A stretch of DNA of 64,000 bases from Tetrastigma voinierianum (Eukaryota; Streptophyta; Magnoliopsida; Vitales; Vitaceae), in contig JAEQBH010009449.1 in the NCBI GenBank assembly GCA_016808115.1, positions 158,558-222,557 of the forward strand, given 5' to 3'. Shown here in pieces: positions 37,170-50,590 of this stretch; the stretch's first letter is position 1; every line of letters starts with the position of its first letter. Position numbers and translations under genes: made by a program. Under the pieces are notes generated by a model. It saw only the letters and a program-made list of their open reading frames with translations, was not told the origin of the DNA and did no database searches.

Positions 37170-38330
37170 GACAAATTGTAAAATCGGGAAAATGTAATTT
37201 TTCTAAAAAATGGTAAAAACGTAATTAGTCACACAGAGTACAAAGAAAACTAAATTTTATATCCTGACGATTTAAACTGACTTCACCAGTTTTAATTGCC
37301 TGATAAATTTAGTTATTTGAATCAATTTTTATTTCAAGACGCAATTTAATGAGTTTATGATTTGAGCTGCCGATGATACATAAGAGCGGTGTTACATTAA
37401 GATACCATGCTGAATATGTTATATGATGTTAGAGACATGGTGTGGCATTTTTCTCATCTATGCATGGTTCACATAAGACAGACATTAATACTTGATCATA
37501 AATTGAAAGGTAGAATGTGGCAGTGAGAGAGTTTCAATGGATCAAACTGAAGAATAGCTAGAGAGAAGAAAGAATTTTGGTGAGAGAAAGAAAAGGAATG
37601 AATGAGAAAAAAAGGAAATGAGAAAAAACAATGTGTGAGGTATCAAAGAGAGGAAAACATGCGTGGGAGCAAAGGAAAATTTCGCTTCTTTATTCATGTT
37701 CTCACTTCGCCTAAGTCAATAGGCTCGAGAATTAATTTGGCTCACTGATAAGAGTCATGGTAAAGCAAAACAAGAAGACTTAGGGTTTTCTCTTACAATC
37801 GGGTTCTCTTAATCTATGGGCCGTAAATGGTCAGTGGTGGGTTCAACCCTAATCACGGACCGGAAGCCAAAAATCGGGACTGCTGATGCCTCAAGACTAG
37901 GTTGTCTGGTATCCGCCGGTTTTTGCTCCAGATTCATGAAAATGTATCGGATTTTTTTGTGAACTATTTCCGAGATACTACAAGTTCGAGGGACTGGCTT
38001 CAATGGGGTTGATTTACAACGCCTTTAATGATACCAAAGTTGTAAAAAACAAAACAAAATAAAATAAAAATAAAACAAAGCTTTGTTCGACTCCAGTCCC
38101 ATTATTTGCTACGAGTATGACGTGATTTATACGGAATGGCTAGTTTGTGCTGAATTATTTTCATGTTATTGCTGGAAATTTTATAATATGTCAATGTAAG
38201 AAATTAAAAGTCGGATATACTGGTGTTATATATATTTATGATGAATGAATGTAAATTATACGTTTACGATATACTTATCCACGATACTTGGAAGCAAAAG
38301 TACGTTTATAAATTGTTCCATGAAGTGTTC
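37170..38330 (+). repeat. Dispersed repeat copy C (probable LTR)
   Basis: This segment is homologous to 45650-46845. Shared blocks include GAGAGAAGAAAGAATT, a GA/A-rich run (37580-37640), AAAATAAAATAAAAATAAAACAAAG, GAATGGCTAGTTTTTG-like sequence, TATTG(C/T)TGGAAATTTTATAA, and GATGAATGNATGTAAATTATA. The pair flanks the gypsy gag-pol at 40250-43130 and may be its LTRs, although termini are not clear. Confidence 0.5.
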
Positions 38331-40249
38331 AACAGCATATGGAATACGAGATACAATGGCATTTTGGTATGGCATACGACTTTGGCATCGTGATCGAAGC
38401 TGGTGTGTACGACATTATAATCATTCATCATTCTTGTTTAACGAAATGCAATAGTCAAGACTGGACTACGCTCCAACTGAGTCTCACTCGCCACTCACAG
38501 AAGAAATAAAATATACGCGCGTCAAAGATGGCTAGGCAGGATAGATACTCTCGTGTGAAAACCCGGACAGCTGGTGCTATACATGATCCTACCGCTGAAA
38601 ACCCGTGAAAAATGCTGAAAGACGCGACATTCTGCCACGTATGAGAAATCAGAACGGTGGCCCACAAACGCATGTAACACGTGATTTGATTAAATCAAAT
38701 GGATATTTGAGATATATTCAATGGTAGAAGAAAAGACTTCTACCTTCTTTGGTCGTCGAACTCACAAAACGTGTCCACACTTAGCCCTCAGATCGTGAGA
38801 TCGTCTTTGGCTTCGCCGGACGCCAAACTCGATCATTCAAAAATCGGGAAATCTGCAGATGCTGCACTTTCTCTCACTAAAACTCCATTCTCCCCCTCAC
38901 TGCACGTCAAAGAAAAAGTGAGAAAGAGCAGCCTTTGTCTTTATTTTATTCTTAAATTCTTTTCACTTAATTCCTTTGTCTCTCTTTTAGTTTGACTTAA
39001 AGGCTTTTTGACACATGCTTTTAATCTAAGCCATTTATCTCTCATCCTCTCACTTAATCATGCAACATGTGTCACATGGGTACATGTAGTAGGTGACTTT
39101 GTCACATCACGTTTCACTGTCGGCTTACACGACACTAACACCCGACGTCAAAAACGCGAATTCTAAACGCCTTAATTCGACGAAATTCAACGGTAGCTAG
39201 ATTTCCTCGCGACACGATTCCACCGTGGTGAAGTCCGTTTTGATCATCCGAGATCTTAAAAATTTCGAATTTATCTCTAAATTTACTACTTTACTTTTAA
39301 AAATTAGAATTTTCTCAAAGTTTTAGCAAAGATAAGCAGCCGTGGTGAGGAGTCATGAGGATTCTTGATTAATGGGGCATGATGAGTCTTGATCTCATCA
39401 TGGCATGCAGGGATTTAATTTAGAATTAGCATTTTCTTCATTGGAATATTGATGTATGTGGTTATCAGGTGAACACGGCATCGTATGCATACTTAGGTAG
39501 AAGTACTCTTCGTAAGATATCTTACTTATACATCAATACCCTGGTCATGGACCCTTTCACCATGTGTCACGCGGTGTTTCTAAGCAGTCATCCGAGACCT
39601 GTAGGGTGTGAAGAAAGTCGATCAGGCTGAGAAACCGCGAAAAATTAGAAGATTTACATGTAAGATTTTTGTATATAAGAGAGTTTAACTCAACTCTTAT
39701 GAACCGCTTTGATAAATTTTGTATATTTTCTAAAAATATATACGCATGAATGGATCCTGAATGGGACGCGATATGGTGGTATTGAGATAAAAGCATACCA
39801 CGTATTTCGCATGTCGACGTTGTCACTGGGACCTGAATCAAGTTGCACTCGTACCAAAGCTAGATGCCATCACTCTGCCGTCGCAGCAGTCGCTGAGACA
39901 TGTGCAAGAGAATACATAGTCCCAAAAACAGAACTAGCTGTCCATGGTCCGATGACAAGGCCATAACGGTATCAGCAAACATTTGCAGGCTCAATCGCCA
40001 GTGGCCTGTGAACGCCAAAGGTGTGGTCTATCAAACAATGCCATACGGCTGTGACGCGATAGTTAAGAGTGGAAAGTCGGCAGAACACGAGATGAACGAG
40101 GTCCGTAAGTCTCTGAAAAATGAAAGAGTTACGAGGTTCAGAATTTGAGTATTTGGCGTTAGTTATCGACATTACGGTGGAGTCGGTTGAAAATATGAAA
40201 AAAGCCCTCATCACGCACCATACGGATGGTGTCAAGACGGCTTGAGTGC
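38331..40249 (+). mobile_element. Retrotransposon-derived sequence upstream of a gag
   Basis: A mixed stretch with no readable protein. It includes CG-bearing segments of LTR type (39140-39240) and a possible noisy primer site TGGTTATCAGG at 39459-39469. It is placed between repeat copy C and the first Gag-like blocks, so 5' LTR end and leader are the likely content. Individual boundaries are not supported. Confidence 0.35.
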
Positions 40250-41300
40250 TCACTGCCATTAGCTTCCAATCATCACCCATTTTACCAATAGAAGCCCCTC
40301 AGAGTTTGCGGCCTGGAAGCTGCCACCATTGAACGCTTTAGTGCAAATGGGGCCGTGGAGGGCCGAGTAACCTCCTGTGAGGTTTAAAGCACATCAATCC
40401 CCAACATTCATGGACGAGGTGGATCCATGGTGACTCAAAAACCATTGGTTCCCGATAGATTCAGAAGGCTGTATCGAGGCCATCGGCACTCACCTCGACG
40501 CAAAGATAAAAGATGTCAGCGCCTGAAATTCCCCGGAAGGTGAATCCCAAGCATGGTGGGATTGGATCAAGCACCTCCGTGAACTTACAGAGGAACGACA
40601 TGGGAGAATTCAGAGTTTCATGGTAAGAAAGTTTTTTCCTCTCAAAGATCTCGCTAAAGCATGTCAAGGCCCTGGAGTTTCTGCAGCAGAGACAAAAGGG
40701 AACACGATAAGATCGCGCAACACGTGGCAAATTCACTGTTAGCACGCTTTGGCAGACGCCGACATAAGCGGCATAGATATGGCCAAAGTGAGGAAGTTCG
40801 AGGATGTCCGAAATCGGCTCCATCCGGCGCATCAGGACTCTTCCCACAAGTTATGACTTTGCGGTCGGAGTAGCTATGGCCACTTCAAGAGAGAGATCGG
40901 TATTACAAAGAGCATCCGGACGCTGGAAGGTTAGTGGAAAGAGAAAGGAGGTCTCACTTTTGCTCTGGAAAGAAGGCAGTACTTTGTTCCACTTAGGACT
41001 TGGTGGATGTCAGCCTATCAAGGCTAAGGCCAAAGCCAGTGCCATCGCCGTGACAGATCGTGGAGGACATGTTGGCTACTATAATCAAATTTCAGACATG
41101 AATGATAACCTACAAAGTCGTGGATCCATAGTTATGGGATACCGCGAATCTCAAATAATGCGTATATGCATGAAGAATAACATGTTCTCCCTACCCCAAG
41201 ATCGGGCCGGGGAACAGACATCGCCTCGTGGTGCCGCATGGGGCACCTACTTCCATCACAGACAGCCAGAGTATGCCTGGTGCTCTGGGATGTGGCTCAT
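40250..41300 (+). pseudogene. Gypsy gag (frameshifted)
   Basis: Blocks on the plus strand fit a Ty3/gypsy Gag. An EFRVSW-ESFFLSKISLKHVK-like stretch near 40590-40660 aligns with the capsid block WxxFxxxFxxRYFP. LEFLQQRQKGT near 40665-40700 fits the LEQGTMSV region. The longest open frame in the window (40804-41307) covers the Gag linker and ends with GGHVGYYNQ, where a zinc knuckle would be. Retropepsin follows directly. Confidence 0.6.
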
Positions 41301-41369
41301 AGCCTAGACTTCAAGGACCTACGGTATATTCTCTTACGCCGTTATTGTCTGACAAACTAAGCCTGTGAG

Positions 41370-41650
41370 GATCGGGCTTGATTATACGTGTGTATGGTTA
41401 TGCTATCTCACCTTGTGAGCGGGATACTATTTGATTATGGTACATCACATTCATTCATCGTTGCATCATGTGTGAGACTAAAGCAGAGGTTAAGACTGAA
41501 AAAGCCTGTATGTAAGCTCTCCTAGGAACTAAGGTGGGAAAGTGTCACGGATCGCGGAGTTAGATCTCTTCGAGATCCTACTCACCGCGGACCTGGCGGT
41601 CACGACATGCTCCAGTTTGATATCATCCTCAGGATGTACTCGTCGACGCA
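41370..41650 (+). pseudogene. Gypsy aspartic protease
   Basis: LFDYGTSHSFIVAS at 41426-41467 matches the retropepsin active-site block LFDSGASHSFI, with the catalytic Asp kept and the following Ser and Ala changed. QFDIILRMYSSTHN near 41615-41650 matches FDVILGMDWLxxH. Both are in the expected order and spacing for a gypsy protease after Gag. Confidence 0.78.
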
Positions 41651-42149
41651 CAACGAGTCATTATCAATACGCGCTGTAGGAATTAACGTGATACACACAA
41701 TGAAGGTTTTGCATTCGTTTGCAGAGCGCTACCTATGAGTTTTTACCCCGCATCATGTATGATTCCTGCGTGGCACGTATACCATTTGTCGCAAGCCCTT
41801 TACCTTATGACTCATGAGATGGGGTGGTTTGAGTCTGCCTCTGTAGCCTGCTAATCTGAGACAAGTGTCTTTTCTGATGAGGTGCTCGATTACCTCACAG
41901 AGATGTGGTGATTTCATTATCAAATTGCTAGTTCCTCGGTATAGTCGCTCATTTCTATGACTCAGACAGATGGCACCATTGAGTTGCAGGAACTCAAGGT
42001 CCAAACACATGAATTATTGGACAAGGGTTTCTATTGTATCAAGCACTTCACTTTGCATGCGCTTGGTTTTGTTTTTATTGGCGAAGGATAAGACCTTTGA
42101 CAGTGTGTAGCTATCGATAGCTGAACAGTTACAATCAAGAATTGGTATC

Positions 42150-42690
42150 ATTTTTCGAGGATTGATGGGATTTATTTCAATCAATCTGAGAGGGGTGTAG
42201 GTTCACCCAAGATAGATTCTATACCGATTATCATCGCCAGAATTAGTGAGGTTAATATCCCTAAGATAGCCGGGTTTCGTGGACGCCAGACGCATTTCTC
42301 GGAAGTTGCTAAAGATGCTCTTCGATCGCCAAATGCGCTTAGCAAAGATTTTATAGATCTCATGTACACGATGTTTCATTAAATCACTAGGTACTTCGAC
42401 TTTACATCTGATTTACTAAAGACAAGAAGGAACATGAGACTGGCTGAGGATCGGTTTCAGCCCCTTAGAGGAACATAAGAGATGCCAAGTTTAGTATAAA
42501 GCTTGCCAATGAGGTGATATTCTTCGATATGTAAAAGTGTTAGCTTCAGTGTACATCGGACTCGAGAAGGTAGCGCTATGATTTGGGAGAGGCTGAAGTC
42601 AATCTCAGATACGCTGGATCGCGTGCTGAAGGATTTATTAAGGATTTCTCCCATCTGCTGCAATTTATGACAGAGGAGCACTCTAGAAAG
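42150..42690 (+). pseudogene. Gypsy reverse transcriptase, palm and thumb remnants
   Basis: FRGRQTHFSEV and ALSKDFIDLMYTMFH at 42270-42380 correspond to the TRYGHYEFxVMPFGLTNAPAxFMDLMNRVF block. KTRRN at 42419-42433 corresponds to the segment after the catalytic loop. DAKFSIKLANEVIFFD at 42481-42528 matches YAKFSKCEFWLxEVxFLGH, and FIKDFSHL near 42640 matches the YRRFIxxFSxI block. The catalytic DD loop itself falls in a disrupted stretch near 42390-42415. Confidence 0.75.
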
Positions 42691-43130
42691 AGGTCACCTT
42701 GAAAGTGGAAATGATCACAAGGAGAAGATCCACTACCTAGTCCGACCTCTGATTATTACCCGAGAAGGTGGATTTGATATGGAATCGCCTTTCTCACGCC
42801 AAAGCCAAGAAAAGAGTTGGCACCGATGCACGACTTACTACCTCAAAGTTTAAGGCGGGTTGATCATGTCTTCTTGAAAGTAATGCCTAAAAGAGAGGAG
42901 AGTGATCGTGCTCCCAAGTAAAGGGAAACTTTCACGGTATATTTCAAAGATACTAGAGAGAGGGTGGGTATTAGCCATGACGCCGGCTTTATCGCCGAGT
43001 TTGTCGAAAGTGTCCATGAGGTATTCAATGCTCCGCCCAAAAATACACTCTGGGATCCGATCGTAAAGGGACGGGCAGCTTATTATTGGATACATGGTGT
43101 CGCGCCTATTCACTACTAGGGCGACAAAGG
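42690..43130 (+). pseudogene. Gypsy integrase C-terminal remnant after an internal deletion
   Basis: RVDHVFLKVMPKR near 42860-42895 and a frameshifted GPFEILERVG..AYRLALPPSLSxVHEVFN block near 42935-43040 match the integrase C-terminal GPF/Y region of chromoviral gypsy elements. Only about 250 bases lie between it and the end of the reverse transcriptase. RNase H, the integrase zinc finger and most of the catalytic core, normally more than 1 kb, are therefore missing. Confidence 0.65.
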
Positions 43131-45376
43131 GAGTGCGAGACTGCATTAGACTCTTTACCGCTTTAGGACATCAGCCCAAGTCTGTAATCGTATCAAAATA
43201 TCGTGATACTAAAAATAAAAATAAAACTACCATCAGAATGGCATGCGGTTGCGCGCTAAACAGCCCTGAGTCCCATTTCATATACAAAACTGCATTTTCT
43301 ACATTTATATAATCGTAAAGTAAACCTACAGTGGATGAATCCTTTACTGAAGGTGCGGGTCCAAATTGAGATGCGGAAGATTCGCTGACGTTTCCTCTTT
43401 TTATACCTACACCCGATTGAAAACCCGCAAAGCCTACGCCATGGGAAACATATGACTTATACATATACATACATTAATATTCCAAGATAAAGAAGTACAT
43501 AATAAAGAATGTGACATTAGAATTTATCATGAATTCAGATAATAAACTTATATGCCTAGTTGTACTAATATAATTTATACTTATTCAAAGGTCTCCCGAG
43601 GGGACATATACTATGCTTATAGCAAAAATTATGCCTGTTCGATCTCTCAGAGGAGTTACTGTGAGTTTATACTTATACTTACATACTTTATGTAAGACTT
43701 TATACTTCTACAAAAATGTATTCGTAGGTACTACAGAGTTTATTACACTTATACAGATACCCAGGGTACATTCAGAGCATAATCCATGTACATTATTTTA
43801 CCTCTTGTCTTCGTCATTTAGATTCTTATCATATAATTGTTTGATTACCTAGACCAATAATAAGAAATACGAGGACATGCGACGATAAGTGCACTGAGGG
43901 TAATGTATATAAGATCAGGTAAGTCATAAAGCACAGCGTATGCCTAAGCACTAATCGTAGACATGCTTAAGTTCCACGTGATGTATGTCGTAAAGATAAA
44001 GGGTGATGCCACACCTGATCGTAACGTGTCCCGCCACTTAATGGAAGTGCTCAGAAGATCAGCTATGAGTAGCCGGGCACCATCACGCCTCGCCGCAATG
44101 TATGTCGGTCATTCAATATCCTGTCTTGTGCATTCCCACAATTATAAAAGAGAACTCCCGCCTAAGTGGCGCCTAGATAATTTTCCTTTAGCATTACAAA
44201 TACACTTCATCCTCATACACTTATAAGATCCTCATTAATCCAATAGACGGAGTCCCTGGAGCAACTTAATGATAAACCAACAAAACATGACAAAAATTCC
44301 ATGTGTGGAACACAAATAGTTTGTTTATGGCAGATACTCACATTTACGTCATGGGCGAAGCCTCTACGCAGCCAGAAGTGAACCCCGAGGCTCACTAACC
44401 CTCCCATTCTACACGCCGACTAGGGTACTTCTGCTGGCCGTGACGGCCCCCTACGCCGTGAGCGCAGACCCCGACAAATTGCCTAGATTTTTGATGATTT
44501 AGTCTATTTTTCTAGAAATCCAACTCAAAAACCTAAAAATAATCAAACATCGCCAAGAATGAACTCTCATATGGGTTCTAACCCAACCAAAACCAAAACA
44601 TAGATATATTAATTAGGGTTTTTTCCAAACCTAAACTCAAATACTTGTGTTAAGTTAATCCTCCCTAACACCTAAACATTTCTCCAAACAATTACAAAAC
44701 CAAGAATTCATACAATCCATACTTGTCTTATAATAAATAATGGTTTTACTAACTCCAACTTTCAACAATCTAGGTTAGATGATCTTAACTAAACCCTTGT
44801 AAATGGAACCACTAATATCCATGCAAAATACTTCCATACCAAAGTCATGAATCCATACAAAAACATGGTGTCCACATATAAAATCCTAGTTCCATACATA
44901 CAGATTTCATACTCAAATAGTTTCCATATTAAAATTCTGTCAGGCATCTATACATCTCCATACAAATCCCTAGCTTCCATACTCCTCTTCTTCTTCTCTC
45001 TTCTTCTTTCCTCTCCTCCTCCCTCCTCTGCACGCTTTTTTGCTCCCAAATTGCTCAAATGCAGAGACCAAATTGGTCTTATTTGGTCTAATTCATATAC
45101 TTGAGCTCATTCACCAAAATGCATTCTTTACTTAAGTTTCCTTTATCGTACTTTGGTCTTCAATCCTTTTATATTTTCTCCACAAGGTGTTATTTCATAA
45201 TAAATTTCATGATCAACTTATCTTATGACTTTGTGTCCTTAATTCTGATAAATTATAATTTACCTTGTGAGCCTGCTTTATTTCATGTTTTGCATTTAAA
45301 TTATTTAAAATTTGAAATTATATACGCGCGCCATCCAAATATGTTGAAAATTACTTTAGGTATATTCGGTGTTACA
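43131..45376. mobile_element. Retrotransposon-derived sequence, including an LTR ending GTTACA
   Basis: 43131-44470 is a GC-containing, noisy stretch with LTR-like character. From about 44500 the sequence is AT-rich and clean, with CCATAC-containing motifs (44830-44990) and a CT-rich run (44980-45030), and it ends CGGTGTTACA at 45376. The terminus suggests an LTR of yet another family, but I did not find its left end or a partner. Confidence 0.4.
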
Positions 45377-45649
45377 ATGACCTTCGACAAGAACCGGCGG
45401 TGTATCATGATAGTAAGGACTGCCTTTGCACAAGACTACGAGTGTGTGGCTGCTGGAAGCGCATGGCGGCGCATCGAGGCGGAAGAGGCAATATGAGAAC
45501 GTGAGTATGCGATGCTACGCTTATCCTTTCTTATTTAAGGATGAAGGTACATCGCTTAGTCATTTAAAATTTAAACGACTATCGTGACGGCTGAGATTGT
45601 AGGAGTATGTGTAATTTCTACCTAAATTTTAAAGGGCTGGTAGCAGAGA

Positions 45650-46845
45650 ATAAAACCCGAAAAATGCAAATTTTTCTAAAACATGGCAAATTCTGTCATT
45701 TGAAATGTTATAAGATGTGTTGGAAACTCCAAGATTTCTGACACTGTTCACTTACCACAATCGCCTCAGAAATCGAAGTAGTCCAATCGAGTTTCATTGA
45801 TTACGAGGAGGTTTAAATTTCACGTATTTCGAGACACCGCGCCGTGATGATTACATGGCGGTGGTGCTACATGGCACATTCCGCACGATGCTACATGACA
45901 AGCTTAGAGGAGCTAATACGACATGAGAGCTGCGTGGTGTATTTGTTACTGGTGCATGTGTCCGCACACATGGCACATGGAACATGGGATCATGAAAGTG
46001 AGGTGCTTCTCTCACCCGATCAAACCAATGAATGAAGCAGAGAGAAGAAAGAATTCGGCTTTGAGAGGAAAGGAAAAGAAAAGAAAGGAGAAAAAAGAAA
46101 AAGAAAAGAAATGAAGAAAGAAAAAGAGTTTTGGGGACAAAAGAGAGATGAAAAAAATACTGTAAGAAGGAAAAGTGAAAAGAAAGGAAAAGGCTCCATT
46201 CTCGTTGTTCTAATTTTGTCAGTTTGATAGGCCAAGAATTTCAAAGTTGGTCTTTACTGACGAGAGCTACGAGTAAATGCTAAAAAACAAGAAGAGGTGT
46301 GGTTTTCTCCTACACCGTTCCTCCAATCTTATGACGAAATGATTTAGGTGGTTCGCTTCCAACCATGGGACTAAGTTTTGAAATCGGACCGTTTTTTCTA
46401 AACAATTCAGACCTGGTTTTTGGGGCTGTTGGTATCCCGGCCAGCGGTTCCAAGACGGCTGGAAAAATGCGCGGTTAGATTTTTGCAGAAACTGCTTTTA
46501 GATAGTTTTGCGCCGGCTCGAGGACTGCTTTCATGGCTAATTGCAGTCGCAATGACGCCTCAAAGTTAAAATAAATAAATAAAAATAAAACAAAAGCTAA
46601 AGTTCTGAAAATCTGCTTCATATTATTTCAAGGCTGGCGGCGCGTGAATGGCTAGTTTTTGTTGACTATTTTTGTGGGTTATTGTTGGAAATTTTATAAC
46701 ATGCCGAATATGTTATAAATATGTTTGATATATCAGGTTATATATATTAAGATGAATGGATGTAAATTATATGTTTTCGATATAAATTATCCAATTTTAC
46801 TTGGCATAAAGTACGATTTGGTAAATGTTCCATGTAGACCCAACC
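45650..46845 (+). repeat. Dispersed repeat copy D (probable LTR)
   Basis: Homologous partner of 37170-38330 in the same orientation, with matching order of blocks including GAAAAATGCAAATTTTTCTAAAACATGG (45659 on), a GA/AAAG-rich run (46060-46130), AAAATAAATAAATAAAAATAAAAC and the GATGAATGGATGTAAATTATA end. Homology stops near TGTTCCATG at about 46840 in both copies. Confidence 0.5.
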
Positions 46846-49350
46846 GCATCAGCTCAGTAATAGTGGCACTCCATAGCTGCCCATACCTCCAAAGGCCATG
46901 GGTAAAAACATGCGTGGTCATTATTGCCTCGTTAACTAATTTACGTCCCTTGCCCCTGATCATCTTACATACAACACTGAAGAAGATTAGAGGTTTTTTT
47001 CTTCCGCTCTCAGCATGATAATGTCAAACACTCAGTAAATACTGGGCCCAGACTATCATGCAAGCCCATTTATTTTCCAACCCCTATGCTGTGTTCTTCA
47101 ATCTTTAGTGTTCTTCGCTTTCATGATACAACTATCATATATAATCCATTACTAACATGTAACAACATACATTATGTAACACAATCATCACACAACTGAT
47201 TCATTTCAGAACAATAATGAATGACTTGATACCAAGCCGCATTGATATTCGCGACATCGCGCCCCAGCACTTATAATCCAAGCTTGGTGATTATAATCTG
47301 ATTTCAAACCTATGCCCATCAAGCCCTGTATTGGAGATCAAGCCTCATACTAAGTCATAACTGATTTTCTATGTTTCCTCGACAACCCATTAACGGCATT
47401 TACGTTCATGGGTACCATGGCCCTGATATCACCATATCGTACCCCATTCATCGGATCCATTCATGGCATATATTTCAGTAACATACTAATTTATCAAAAC
47501 AACACATAAGAGTTCGGAGTTACAACTTTCTTATATACAAACTATACAAAATCTTAGTTTTTTTACAAAAGGTTTCAAAGCCACATTTCACTTATCCACA
47601 ATTCAAAGCATCTGAATAAGAGGTCACCTACTCAAGATACAATGACTCAGATTCAAGTTCCACTGATATACTGAGAAAAACGCCTGGGGTGAAGATAACC
47701 CAAAGATCATTCCCACCTAAACATGCACTTAATGCCATTAATGTTAATAATATATACATCACATTCCAATGAAGAATATGCCAATTTAAATTTTGATCTT
47801 TATATGTTGAATAGAAACAGAGATGAGATCATCATGTCCATGTCCCAGTCCTCACTCTACTCCTCACATATGATTTATGCGTGAAACTCGTCATCGTGTT
47901 TCATCCAATGACCCTTTTTCCAAAATAAAACTTTTGCTTTTGAGGAAACAAAACCCATCTATATACCTCCAACGTCCATCTGATTAATCGTAATCCACGC
48001 GGTTTGAGCATTCACTGGCCACTTCGATTCTGGCTTTCTCACCGTAGTACGCCACACGCTTTAACATTTTTACTGCTTTCACCGGTCGGGATCGCTTTAT
48101 AATCGCAAATTTATCCTTTTCACCACAGGAGTATCTTATCTCCACTCACTACGCCCAACACATCGTGATATTTGAGCTTACAATGAAACCAGAGACTGGC
48201 TGACGAGTCCATGATACCGGAAGGCTCACTCACCGGTCACCAAGAATCACTAATGATTATAACCATGCACACACACTCCAACCTCTAATGCATGCCTCCT
48301 CGCATATACTATGCAAATGTCACCCATTGTGCCAATGAGTAATTTAACACTATATGGAACAATTTATAAACTCCAGAGTTTATGCCAAGTACTATGGATA
48401 ATTATGTCAGTTATTGGCACTTTTGGCATTCCATCCCATGTTGGCCATATGGTAACACCACATATCAAATATATTTACAACACACCCAAAGATGTTAAAA
48501 TTTCCAAATAAATAACCCACAAAAGAGTCCACACAAACTAGCCATTCCTGCATCATAACCAACCACACTCTACCTGGGAAATAATATGACTCACTAGAAT
48601 TTAGCTACTTATTTTATTTTATTTTGATACCCTCAAGATCACATATGACTCATTACAATTCACCATGATAAGCCTCAACCTACCAAAATGGGCCCCAACG
48701 TCTAAAATCATCCCATGGTTAGATAACATACACATTGGCCACTCCCTAGATAAGAGGTGGAACTAAACGGTGAGGAGAAAACCTCTACCCTTCAAGTTTT
48801 TTGAAGTAATCATCATAGCTCTCAGATAAGAACTTAATTTAATTTCTACTTTTATCAACTTCCTGTACTTTTCTGAATACCCACCTGTTCTCATTTTTCC
48901 CCTTTTCCTTCTTCCTACTTATATATTTTTTTCCCCTTTGTTTTCCTCCCTTTTTTTTTTTTTTTGCCTGGCTTCTTTTCCTTTCTCCTCCTTTCTTTCT
49001 TTTCTCTTTCTCCTCCTTTTCCTCCTCCACTGGAATTCCTTCTTTCCTAAGCTATTTCTTGTTTATCCTGGCTGAGAGAAATTTTCCCTCACTTCCTTAG
49101 CTTCTCACTTCCATATCCATATTCCATGCGCCATGTGCCTACACATACTATTTAAAGCAGTGAAATGCCATACCACATATCGGATGCCTTACGCCACGCG
49201 ACTCTCTGCTTTCTGTCGACATCCACTTCAATACACGCCACGCAAGACCACTCACGCCATTATCCCGATACTCGTGATCAAACATATTTAAATTGATTGT
49301 CTTCTAACCAACCCAATTGACCGGCAGAATGGCATTTCACAGATAATCTT
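46846..49350 (-). mobile_element. LTR-like degraded sequence
   Basis: It begins near TGTAGACCC and includes ACTGGGCCC...GCCCATTTATT, weakly like the minus-oriented Tekay-like LTR start. Later parts share features with 31800-32530: a T/C-rich run at 48900-48970, and CATGCCGCAC-like and CCATGTGCC-like stretches. No array or coding block was found. Family and limits are uncertain. Confidence 0.35.
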
Positions 49351-50590
49351 AACTTACAAGTCCGCTTTACATCCGGATTGTGAAAATTTGTTGCGCTTTC
49401 AACTCCATTACGTGAAAAATTTGTTTTTTTTTTTTTTTAAACGATTTTTCCTTGCCTTATAAGAGCAATGCTTCATCACGTGGTGGAAGAATGTACTCAA
49501 AGAATAAAATCTGATTTTCCCCTTGCTCTGAATGACAAAGCCCTTGTAGATCCCAGTGTTCTTCACCAGGGAGACAAATTTCATCTCCACTGGGATATTA
49601 TATTTGACTCACTCCATACAGTAAGGTGATCTGCTGACACATATTATCTCCTGACTTAAGTATTAATATGTTATGTTTAATATTACCCATTTAAATGTGA
49701 ATAATATGATATATTCTAACTTGTGGAGACCAATAACATATTACATATAAAAAATCACTCACTTATATATTATAGAACAAATTATAGATAATGAGTAACA
49801 TTTAAATATAAATATTATTTATCACTTTAATTAAGCTCATATAAAATTTTTAACTCCAATGATTCAATAATCTTTTTTGAAACCGATTCAATAATATTTT
49901 TATTTATATCAATAATAAATAGAAATTATTTTATTAAACTATATTTTAATCTACTAATTAATCAATTAAAGAGTAAAAATCAATTTTGAAAGAAGATAAA
50001 AATCTATTTTATTAGAAACTGATTTTATTTATGACCTGAATCTCAGTAAAAAATAATTTAATAAATCAAAAAACTAATTTATATTTAAAAATTATTTCAA
50101 TGTTCAACTATAAAATATTAATTCAACAATATAAGACCTTTGAGAAAAATCTAATTTTCTCGAAGGGTAAAACGGTAATTGTAAATCCCAAATATTTTAG
50201 ATTCCCTGACATGATCTAAACGATTCTCACCATTGGAAAACGAACTCATAATCATCAAAATAACATTAAAAAGAAAAATTAGTTAATAAGATTAGAAATG
50301 AAAAATTTAAAGGCAAGATTAATTAGTTACAGATTAGAAAATAAAAATAAAATAGTTTTCATTTTCTCTCGCTGATCAAACAAATATTAAAAAATTCGGA
50401 AGTATTAAGATATATATATACTAGAAGATTAAGATTATTCAATACTATTCATATTCCCCTTTATTTTCTGCATCAAATCGCAAGAAAGAGGTAAGGGTAG
50501 TTTAATAATTGTAGAATCATTAAAAATACGTCTACTAATCGCCACTTTTCATTTTCCCACTTCAAAACAATGGCATTTTTATGGAGTTAA
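49351..50590. other. AT-rich intergenic DNA
   Basis: AT-rich sequence with an A/T run at 49420-49440. No coding, repeat-pair or RNA signal was recognised. Confidence 0.4.

Noticed and set aside
40804..41307. Longest open frame (167 codons) as a stand-alone gene
   Set aside because: It lies between a Gag capsid-like block and a retropepsin motif in the same direction, and ends at a zinc-knuckle-like position, so it is part of a gypsy gag.
46020..46244. Lys/Phe-rich open frames on both strands
   Set aside because: They are translations of a GA/AAAG-rich run shared with 37580-37640, a low-complexity part of a dispersed repeat.
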